Below, one piece after another: positions 1-5,311 of a stretch of 7,884 nt of DNA. Below the pieces are notes generated by a model that saw nothing but the letters and a program-made list of their open reading frames with translations, did not search any database and was not told the origin of the DNA. The stretch is from the NCBI GenBank assembly GCA_031270875.1, contig JAISXC010000228.1, positions 1 through 7,884 of the forward strand. Reading direction: 5' to 3'. Both the position numbers and the translations under genes were made by a program. This DNA comes from Desulfovibrio sp. GTDB lineage: Bacteria > Desulfobacterota > Desulfovibrionia > Desulfovibrionales > Desulfovibrionaceae. Numbering within the stretch: the stretch's first letter is position 1; every line of letters starts with the position of its first letter.

Positions 1-1
1 G

Positions 2-259
2 GGCGGGGCCAGCGCCTCCTTTGACCGCCTGAACAAATATTTTACCATTGCCCGCATGCCGGTGGTGTCTTCCCAGTACTGGAATTCCGTGCACGGCAAT
101 ACCCCGGATGAGGTGCGTCAGGACAGGGAAGGTCTGCAGACCATGCGTACCTTGGGCGACAATATGGCCTGGCTTGTCAGGTGCATAGCGGCCGGCAAGG
201 CGGCGGGCATAGCGCCGCCCGCTCCGGAGGATTGGGAGCCGACGAATTTTATCAGATAA
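2..259 (+). CDS. Flavodoxin-family NAD(P)H-dependent oxidoreductase, C-terminal part
   Basis: The open frame enters from the left edge and stops at TAA 257-259, giving about 85 C-terminal residues. The visible segment reads GGASASFDRLNKYF, then MPVVSSQYWNSVHG, a stretch around EGLQTMRTLGDNMAWL, and ends in TNFIR. From memory this resembles the C-terminal part of NADPH-dependent FMN reductase-like (flavodoxin-fold) proteins common in anaerobes, where the SSQYWN..HG segment follows the flavin-binding core. Such proteins bind FMN in the cytoplasm and reduce small acceptors; the substrate here cannot be read. The FMN-binding N-terminus lies outside the window. An internal ATG at 56 is not a plausible start because the similarity begins upstream of it. 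It is probably a separate unit from the translation genes, since a promoter follows it, though I see no strong terminator after it. Family call is by recalled similarity only. Confidence 0.75.
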   Translation, partial: GGASASFDRLNKYFTIARMPVVSSQYWNSVHGNTPDEVRQDREGLQTMRTLGDNMAWLVRCIAAGKAAGIAPPAPEDWEPTNFIR

Positions 260-306
260 AGCGAGGAATTGCCTCCTTGAAAAACGCGCGAAAAACAAAA
301 AAACAG

Positions 307-335
307 TTGACGCCGCGCAATGATAAGGCTAAAAA
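307..335 (+). promoter_or_regulatory. Sigma70-type promoter for tRNA-Val (and possibly thrS)
   Basis: TTGACG at 307-312 and TAAAAA at 330-335 are separated by exactly 17 bases, close to the -35/-10 consensus. The bases just upstream (about 280-305) are A-rich, as in an UP element of a strong stable-RNA promoter. Transcription would start near 341-343, leaving a 5' leader of about 15 bases before the tRNA. No comparably good promoter is visible between the tRNA terminator and thrS, so this promoter may also feed the downstream operon by read-through. The boxes are seen directly; activity is inferred. Confidence 0.6.
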
Positions 336-356
336 AAGTATTGCCTCTGAAATTGC

Positions 357-433
357 AGGAGCGTAGCTCAGGTGGCTAGAGCACTTCCTTGACACGGAAG
401 GGGTCAGCAGTTCAAGTCTGCTCGTTCCTACCA
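357..433 (+). tRNA. tRNA-Val (anticodon GAC)
   Basis: A complete 77-base cloverleaf with encoded CCA. The acceptor stem pairs 357-363 (AGGAGCG) with 423-429 (CGTTCCT), including one G-T wobble. The D stem is GCTC 366-369 with GAGC 379-382. The anticodon stem is CTTCC 384-388 with GGAAG 396-400, and the loop TTGACAC places GAC at 391-393, which reads valine codons GUC and GUU. The T stem AGCAG 406-410 pairs with CTGCT 418-422 around the loop TTCAAGT. The discriminator base is A430, followed by CCA 431-433. All stems pair, so the identity is firm. Confidence 0.97.
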
Positions 434-480
434 TTATTAACCAGAGCGAAAGAGCCCTTCGCTCTGGTTAATAAGTTTTT
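434..480 (+). terminator. Rho-independent terminator abutting tRNA-Val, possible thrS attenuator
   Basis: A perfect 17-bp inverted repeat, left arm 434-450 (TTATTAACCAGAGCGAA) and right arm 458-474, encloses a 7-base loop and is followed by G and five T (476-480). The stem begins at the first base after the tRNA CCA end. This is a textbook intrinsic terminator for the tRNA transcript. Since thrS starts only 65 bases further on and no clear promoter lies between, it may also set how much read-through reaches the thrS operon. The structure is seen; the attenuator role is inference. Confidence 0.88.
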
Positions 481-544
481 GCGCGGCGGTCGGAATTTGA
501 GCTTGAAAAACCGAGGGCGGAAAAGTGTGTCCGGGAGTTTTGGC

Positions 545-2491
545 ATGGATGTCCGTGTGGAGGGGCAGACGGTGGAGGCCGCCTGCGGAGAGACGGCAGA
601 AAATATTCTGCGCAAGGCTTTGAGCGGCAAAAAACTCAAAGCCGCTGTCGCCGCCAGGGCTCTTTGCGGCGGCCAGACATGCCTTCTCGACCTTTCCGCC
701 CCATTGCCCGCCGGTTGTGCGGATCTTTCTCCCGTATATGCCGATTCGCCGGACGGCGTCAGTCTCATCCGCCATTCTGCGGCCCATGTCATGGCGGCCG
801 CCGTCAAAAAACTTTTTCCGGACGCAAAGGTGACCATCGGTCCGGCCATTGAAAACGGCTTTTATTATGATTTTGACGTGGAACGCCCTCTTTCGGACGA
901 GGATTTTCCGGCTATAGAAAAGGAGATGCGCACACTCATAGACGCTCGCCTGCCCTTTGTCCGCGAAAACATGGCGAAAGAGGAGGCTTTGCGCCGCTTC
1001 CGCGCCGCCGGGGAGCAATACAAGGCGGAAATCATTGAAGGCATTGAGGCGGACGAGGTTTCCCTTTACGCCTGCGGGGACTTCACCGATCTTTGCCGCG
1101 GCCCGCATATACCGCATACGGGCTTCGCCGCCGCCGTCAGGCTTTTGTCCGTGGCCGGCGCTTATTGGCGCGGCGACGAAAAAAACAGGATGCTCTCCCG
1201 CGTTTACGGCACAGCCTTTGCCGATGACAAAGCCCTTGCCGCCTGGCTCAAGCAGCAGGAAGAGGCCAGGAGACGTGATCACCGCAAACTGGGGCGTGAA
1301 CTGGAACTTTTCGCGTTTCAGGAAGACGTGGCGCCCGGCATGATTTTTTGGCTGCCCAGGGGCATGCTTGTGCGGACCATACTGGAAGACTTCTGGCGCA
1401 GGGAACATCTGAAGCGCGGGTATGACATGGTGCGGGGGCCGCAGCTTCTGCGCCTGGAAACCTGGCGGAAGTCCGGCCATTATGAGCATTACCGCGAAAA
1501 TATGTATTTCACGAGTATTGAAAAGGACGCCTACGGAATCAAGCCCATGAACTGTATAGCGCACATGCTGATTTACAGGAATTCCCTGCGCAGCTACCGC
1601 GATCTGCCCCAGCGCTATTTTGAGCTCGGAGTGGTGCATCGGCATGAAAAAAGCGGAGTCCTGCACGGGCTCCTGCGCGTTCGCCAGTTCACCCAGGATG
1701 ACGCGCACATTCTCTGCGCGCCGGAACAGCTTGAAGATGAAATTCTCTCCGTCATCCATTTGATACGCGATCTGATGGGCCTTTTCGGCTTTGAGTACAG
1801 GGTGGCCGTTTCCACGCGGCCTGAAAGCAGCATAGGGACGGACGAAGCATGGGAGATGGCCACGTCCGCCCTTGTTCGGGCTGTGGAAAAAGCGGGGCTT
1901 CCCTATGAAATCAATGCCGGCGACGGAGCCTTTTACGGTCCGAAAATCGATGTGCGCCTTTTGGACTGCATAGGCCGGGAGTGGCAGTGTTCCACAATTC
2001 AGGTGGATTTCACCCTGCCCGAACGTTTTGATTTGACCTATGCCGGGCAGGACGGCGCGCGCTATCGGCCCGTTATGGTGCACAGGGCCATCATGGGATC
2101 TCTGGAGCGTTTTATGGGCGTGCTGATAGAGCATTATGCCGGCGCGCTGCCGGTCTGGCTCGCGCCCGAGCAGGCCCGCGTGCTCACGGTGACGAAAGCG
2201 GGTGACGCCGCGGCCCGGCATCTGTGCGAAGAGCTTGTGGCCGTCGGTATCCGGGCCGACGTGGATACGCGCAACGAGAAACTGGGCTTCAAGGTGCGTG
2301 AGGGCCAGATGGCGAAAATTCCTTACATGCTGGTGGTGGGAGAAAGGGAGGCGCAGGAGGGCGGCGCGAACGTACGCCTGCGCACCGGAGAAAATCTGGG
2401 GCTCAAAACCGTGGGGGAAATTGCCGCCCTCGTCCGGGCGGACGCGGAGGAGCCTTTCAAGCAAGGAGGGATGCGCTATAGCTTCGCCTAA
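545..2491 (+). CDS. thrS: Threonyl-tRNA synthetase
   Basis: Class II synthetase that charges tRNA-Thr in the cytoplasm; 648 residues against 642 in E. coli. An N-terminal TGS-like domain (about 1-60) is followed by the editing domain, with H77 and H81 of HSAAH and C184/H188 of LCRGPH matching the editing-site residues of the family. The catalytic core carries the three expected zinc ligands: C337 (KPMNC), H388 (QDDAH) and H513 (VHRAIMGS). Motif 2 is the VVHRHEKSGVLHGLLRVRQF region and motif 3 is GSLERF. The C-terminal anticodon-binding domain includes TRNEKLGFKVREGQ. The frame is open back into the tRNA (TTG at 389), but ATG 545 is chosen because GGGAG (533-537) lies 7 bases before it and the protein then starts like other ThrS. 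The last 14 bases overlap the proposed infC start. No E. coli-type anticodon-mimic operator was recognised in the leader. Confidence 0.98.
   Translation: MDVRVEGQTVEAACGETAENILRKALSGKKLKAAVAARALCGGQTCLLDLSAPLPAGCADLSPVYADSPDGVSLIRHSAAHVMAAAVKKLFPDAKVTIGPAIENGFYYDFDVERPLSDEDFPAIEKEMRTLIDARLPFVRENMAKEEALRRFRAAGEQYKAEIIEGIEADEVSLYACGDFTDLCRGPHIPHTGFAAAVRLLSVAGAYWRGDEKNRMLSRVYGTAFADDKALAAWLKQQEEARRRDHRKLGRELELFAFQEDVAPGMIFWLPRGMLVRTILEDFWRREHLKRGYDMVRGPQLLRLETWRKSGHYEHYRENMYFTSIEKDAYGIKPMNCIAHMLIYRNSLRSYRDLPQRYFELGVVHRHEKSGVLHGLLRVRQFTQDDAHILCAPEQLEDEILSVIHLIRDLMGLFGFEYRVAVSTRPESSIGTDEAWEMATSALVRAVEKAGLPYEINAGDGAFYGPKIDVRLLDCIGREWQCSTIQVDFTLPERFDLTYAGQDGARYRPVMVHRAIMGSLERFMGVLIEHYAGALPVWLAPEQARVLTVTKAGDAAARHLCEELVAVGIRADVDTRNEKLGFKVREGQMAKIPYMLVVGEREAQEGGANVRLRTGENLGLKTVGEIAALVRADAEEPFKQGGMRYSFA
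2463..2480 (+). promoter_or_regulatory. infC ribosome-binding site and rare ATA start codon
   Basis: AAGGAGGG at 2463-2470, inside the last codons of thrS, is followed after 7 bases by ATA at 2478-2480, in frame with IF-3. This start gives an N-terminal extension of normal length. An ATG at 2471 touches the Shine-Dalgarno sequence and is in the thrS frame, so it would make only six codons. In-frame rivals are ATA 2493, CTG 2511 (AAGG at 2501-2504), GTG 2526 (AGGA at 2518-2521) and ATG 2541. All have weaker sites or none, and ATG 2541 would cut into conserved sequence. Confidence 0.65.
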
Positions 2492-3023
2492 CATAAGACA
2501 AAGGCGTGAACTGCCACAGGATACCGTGCGCCGCAACGAGATGATACGCGCGCGCGAGGTGCGCGTTATAGGCATGGAGGGGGAACAGCTCGGAATTTTG
2601 CAGCGCGGCGACGCCATTGCCCTGGCCAAGGAGACGGGCCTGGATCTTGTCGAAGTGGCGGCGGCCTCAGAGCCTCCCGTCTGCCGTATCATGGACTATG
2701 GCAAATTCAAGTACGAGCAGCAGAAGAAAAAACAGGAAGCCAGAAAAAAGCAGACCGTGGTGCAGATAAAGGAGATCAAAGTCCGCCCCAAGACGGACGA
2801 TCATGATTACGAAACCAAACTGCGGCATATCCGCCGTTTTCTGGAAGACGGCGACCGCTGTAAAATTTCGGTGTTTTTCCGGGGCCGCGAAATAGTGCAC
2901 AAGGATCGCGGCGTGGATATGCTTGACCGCGTGGTGCGGGATCTTGCGGATGTTGCCAAAGTGGAGCAGGAACCGCATGCCGAAGGCCGCATGCTGCAAA
3001 TGTTGCTTGTTCCCAAAAAATAG
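2478..3023 (+). CDS. infC: Translation initiation factor IF-3
   Basis: IF-3 binds the 30S subunit, prevents premature joining to 50S and proofreads the start codon and initiator tRNA. With the ATA start the product is 181 residues (E. coli 180). The N-domain carries RRNEMIRAREVRVIG, EGEQLGIL and the signature EPPVCRIMDYGKFKYEQ. A lysine-rich linker (QKKKQEARKKQ) leads to the C-domain with QIKEIKVRPKTDDHDYETK, the RFLEDGDRCKISVFFRGRE segment, and a typical ending in LLVPKK. The gene overlaps thrS by 14 bases, so the two are very likely co-transcribed and translationally coupled. In E. coli infC starts with AUU, and IF-3 represses its own synthesis by rejecting that codon; an AUA start here would serve the same purpose. 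The gene identity is certain. The exact start is less so, since standard gene finders only accept ATG, GTG or TTG. Confidence 0.96.
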   Translation: MASPNIRQRRELPQDTVRRNEMIRAREVRVIGMEGEQLGILQRGDAIALAKETGLDLVEVAAASEPPVCRIMDYGKFKYEQQKKKQEARKKQTVVQIKEIKVRPKTDDHDYETKLRHIRRFLEDGDRCKISVFFRGREIVHKDRGVDMLDRVVRDLADVAKVEQEPHAEGRMLQMLLVPKK

Positions 3024-3059
3024 CAATGCCGCGGAAATGGAAGAACAAGGAGAACAATC

Positions 3060-3257
3060 ATGCCCAAAATAAAAACACGCCGTGCCGCCGCCAAGCGTTT
3101 CCAGTTGACGGGCAGCGGCAAGTACAAGCGCCGCCGTCAGAACCTGCGGCATATATTGACGAAAAAAGCCGCCGGCCGCAGAATGCGTCTCGGTCAGGCA
3201 GCCCTGGTGGACAGCGCCAACGAGAAAGCCGTCCGCAGGATGCTTCCGAACGGCTGA
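3060..3257 (+). CDS. rpmI: 50S ribosomal protein L35
   Basis: A 65-residue, strongly basic protein starting [20 protein letters not shown], the L35 N-terminal signature, followed by [16 protein letters not shown], which binds rRNA in the large subunit. The family norm is about 65 residues, so it is full length. AAGGAG at 3047-3052 lies 7 bases before the ATG. It follows infC by 36 bases, the same order as in E. coli. In E. coli, L20 represses translation starting from rpmI; I did not identify such an operator here. Confidence 0.97.
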   Translation: MPKIKTRRAAAKRFQLTGSGKYKRRRQNLRHILTKKAAGRRMRLGQAALVDSANEKAVRRMLPNG

Positions 3258-3312
3258 ATGAAATACCGCCCGGCGGGCACGCCTCCGCCTTGACCGGGTA
3301 GAAGGAGGATGT

Positions 3313-3672
3313 ATGCGCGTAAAGAGAGGACTTGCCGGACACCGCCGGCACAAGAAATACCTGAGCGCCGCCAGAGGATTCCGCGGCGGGCGCAGCCGTT
3401 TGTATCGCACCGCCCGTGAGGCGGTGGAACGCTCCATGCAATACGCCTTTGTGGGGCGCAAACACCGTAAACGCGATTTCCGCGCCCTGTGGATTCTGCG
3501 CGTCAACGCCGGTGCCCGCCTGAATGGGCTTTCCTACAGTCGTATGATGCACGGCCTCAAGTTGGCTGGAATTGCCCTGAATCGCAAGGTGCTGGCCGAT
3601 ATGGCCGTCTATCACAAGGATGATTTCGCCCAAGTGGCGGGGTTGGCCAAAGCCGCACTGAACCAGGCATAA
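3313..3672 (+). CDS. rplT: 50S ribosomal protein L20
   Basis: A 119-residue basic protein needed early in 50S assembly. It begins MRVKRGLAGHRRHKKYL, has the arginine-rich RGFRGGRSRLYRTAREAVERS helix region, then the globular part RKRDFRALWILRVNAGARLNGLSYS and NRKVLADMAVYHKDDF. Length matches E. coli L20 (118). AAGGAGG at 3302-3308 is only 4 bases before ATG 3313; another ATG at 3309 is out of frame. The 55-base gap from rpmI holds a GC-rich inverted repeat. In E. coli L20 is the autogenous repressor of the rpmI-rplT pair; whether this holds here is unknown. The stop codon TAA shares its last A with an ATG (TAATG) that opens a frame running into the pheS leader. Confidence 0.97.
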   Translation: MRVKRGLAGHRRHKKYLSAARGFRGGRSRLYRTAREAVERSMQYAFVGRKHRKRDFRALWILRVNAGARLNGLSYSRMMHGLKLAGIALNRKVLADMAVYHKDDFAQVAGLAKAALNQA

Positions 3673-3810
3673 TGCCTGAGAACTTTTCCGCTGATGCCGG
3701 CCTTCTCCGCATGGCGAAAACGCGTTTCGTCAAGAGGTTCCGGAGTGATGGCAAGACGTGTTTTATGTTCCGGCATGACCGGGCGGACAAATTTCAGGTG
3801 AAAATACGGA

Positions 3811-3841
3811 CGGCGGTCGCTGTGATGCCGCCGCTTTTTTT
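3811..3841 (+). terminator. Terminator-like hairpin just before pheS, probable attenuator
   Basis: CGGCGG at 3811-3816 pairs with CCGCCG at 3828-3833, with a possible inner T-G pair, and is followed by C and seven T (3835-3841). This is a good intrinsic-terminator shape. It ends only 14 bases before the pheS start and leaves no room for a promoter behind it, so pheS must be transcribed through it. E. coli pheST has a terminator at the same place, controlled by a leader peptide. The alternative is a plain, leaky terminator for rplT. I did not find a convincing antiterminator pairing. Confidence 0.75.
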
Positions 3842-3855
3842 ATACGGGAATGAAG

Positions 3856-4890
3856 ATGGATCTCGTCACCACACTGGAAAATCTTGTTGAGGAACTGGAA
3901 GAGAGACTCAACAAAGCGGATACCCTGAAAGCTCTGGAATCTCTTCGTGTGGATGTTCTGGGCCGCAAGGGACGCCTTGCGCAAGTCATCTCGCGCCTGC
4001 CCGCCCTTCCGCCGGAAGACCGGCCTGTCGTGGGGCAGGCGGCCAACAGGGTCAAGGATCGTTGCGCCGCCCTGTTTGGGGAGCGCCAAAACGCTCTTCT
4101 GGCCGTCAGAGAAGCGGAGGGGATTACCGGCTTTGATCCCACCCTGCCCGGCCGTGCGCCCTGGCGCGGCTCTCTTCATCCGGTAACCCTGATTACCGGG
4201 GAAATATGCGAAATTTTTACCGGCATGGGATTTGAGGTGGTTTCCGGACCGGAAGTGGAAAACGACTATTACAATTTTGAGGCCCTCAACATGCCTCCGG
4301 AGCATCCCGCGCGGGACATGCAGGACACTCTCTATATCACGGAAAAAGTGCTCATGCGCACCCACACCTCGCCGGTACAGGTACGCACCATGTCAACGCG
4401 CGCCGCGCCGCTGGCCGTAATCGCGCCGGGCAAAGTGTACCGCCGCGACTCGGACTTGACGCATACCCCCATGTTTCACCAGATTGAGGGCCTCATGGTG
4501 GACAACGGCATTACCATGGCCCATCTGCGCGGTACGCTGACGGCCTTTGTGCGGGCCGTATTCGGCTCCCGGACGCAAGTGCGCTTTCGTCCGAGTTTTT
4601 TCCCCTTCACGGAGCCTTCGGCGGAAGTGGACATTTCCTGCTGCCTGTGCGGGGGAAAAGGTCATTACCAGAGCGACTCCTGCCGCGTCTGCAAGGGGAC
4701 GGGCTGGGTGGAAATACTGGGTTGCGGCATGGTGGATCCGGCTGTTTTCTCCGCCGTGAACTATCCTGACGGCGTGAGCGGTTTTGCCTTCGGGCTTGGT
4801 GTGGAACGTGTGGCCATGCTCAAGTACGGCATTGGAGATCTGCGCATGTTTTTTGAAAACGATGTGCGTTTTTTGCGGCAATTCGCCTGA
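3856..4890 (+). CDS. pheS: Phenylalanyl-tRNA synthetase alpha subunit
   Basis: Catalytic subunit of the alpha2-beta2 class II enzyme that charges tRNA-Phe. The N-terminal helical arm (about 1-85) contains [18 protein letters not shown]. The core has [27 protein letters not shown], the [10 protein letters not shown] segment, motif 2 ([21 protein letters not shown]) and motif 3 ([18 protein letters not shown]), with A311 at the phenylalanine-pocket position. A four-cysteine segment lies at 262-279. The product is 344 residues from ATG 3856. ATG 3850 is in frame and adds two residues, but GGGA at 3846-3849 is too close to it and sits 6 bases before 3856. The upstream hairpin suggests attenuation control. 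The small gene after it separates it from pheT, unlike the usual adjacent pair. Confidence 0.97.
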   Translation: MDLVTTLENLVEELEERLNKADTLKALESLRVDVLGRKGRLAQVISRLPALPPEDRPVVGQAANRVKDRCAALFGERQNALLAVREAEGITGFDPTLPGRAPWRGSLHPVTLITGEICEIFTGMGFEVVSGPEVENDYYNFEALNMPPEHPARDMQDTLYITEKVLMRTHTSPVQVRTMSTRAAPLAVIAPGKVYRRDSDLTHTPMFHQIEGLMVDNGITMAHLRGTLTAFVRAVFGSRTQVRFRPSFFPFTEPSAEVDISCCLCGGKGHYQSDSCRVCKGTGWVEILGCGMVDPAVFSAVNYPDGVSGFAFGLGVERVAMLKYGIGDLRMFFENDVRFLRQFA

Positions 4891-4929
4891 CGACAGGAGG
4901 GATTTCTCCCTATTTTCAACCATGGCGGA

Positions 4930-5298
4930 ATGAAAGACAGCGACAGGTTTCGTATGGCGCGACGAATTTTGCTTGTTTTGGTCTTGTGCGCTGGTTTCGC
5001 GCTGGTTCCGTCGGTCCTGCCGGCGGCCTCCGCGTACAGCCCGCGTCATTCCGGCCTTGAGCCGCCAGGCGGGCCGAAACCCTCGCAGAACATGCCCGGC
5101 AGATCCGCGTCGCGCACTCCTCAGGGCGGCATGGGCTATACGGATGCCTACGGCAATACGCTTGATGACGCGCGGCCGGAAGAAAGCGGGCCGCAGCGTC
5201 GCCTGAGTCCGGGCGCGCACGGCCCCCGCGGCGAAAAGGAGCCTGAGCGCCCCCTGCCGGAACCTCAAACCCCACGGCCTCTGTGGTCTTTTCAATAA
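4930..5298 (+). CDS. Small secreted proline-rich protein of unknown function
   Basis: Not recognised as a known family. From ATG 4930 it has 122 residues. Basic residues (MARR, from M9) precede a hydrophobic stretch at about 13-31, and ASA|Y at 33-36 is a good signal peptidase I site. The one cysteine (C20, LVLC) lacks a small residue before it, so a lipoprotein is unlikely. The mature part, about 87 residues, has no cysteine, about 17 prolines, many glycines and arginines, and probably little fixed structure; GYTDAYGNTLDD is its most ordered-looking segment. ATG 4954 (M9), with AGG 6 bases upstream, gives a neater signal peptide and may be the true start. Codon use resembles the neighbours. 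It lies 39 bases after pheS and 13 before pheT, so it is probably co-transcribed, but an exported product has no obvious role in aminoacylation. Confidence 0.7.
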   Translation: MKDSDRFRMARRILLVLVLCAGFALVPSVLPAASAYSPRHSGLEPPGGPKPSQNMPGRSASRTPQGGMGYTDAYGNTLDDARPEESGPQRRLSPGAHGPRGEKEPERPLPEPQTPRPLWSFQ

Positions 5299-5311
5299 TG
5301 GAAAATGACGT

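Noticed and set aside
263..275. Small inverted repeat GAGG/CCTC after the oxidoreductase stop, considered as its terminator.
   Set aside because: Only 4 base pairs and no T tract; too weak to call.
181..366. A 61-codon + strand frame running from the oxidoreductase gene into the tRNA.
   Set aside because: It overlaps a real gene, the promoter and the first bases of the tRNA, and has no ribosome site.
389..544. Extending ThrS upstream to TTG 389 inside the tRNA gene.
   Set aside because: This would translate through the tRNA and terminator. ATG 545 has a good ribosome site and gives the usual ThrS length and N-terminus.
357..544. tRNA-Val as an integration site for a mobile element.
   Set aside because: No repeated tRNA 3' end, integrase or phage-like gene is present; the downstream sequence is a terminator followed by core genes.
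437..2692. A 751-codon open frame on the - strand opposite thrS and infC.
   Set aside because: It is the mirror of a well-conserved synthetase gene in GC-rich sequence. The protein has no recognisable domain, and its openness follows from the codon use of thrS.
3026..3301. A 91-codon + strand frame covering rpmI.
   Set aside because: It overlaps the unmistakable L35 gene in another frame, and its translation resembles nothing known.
3673..3855. A T-box riboswitch in the pheS leader, and likewise at 475-544 before thrS.
   Set aside because: No T-box sequence (AGGGTGGNACCGCG-like) or specifier structure was found, and T-boxes are rare in this group.
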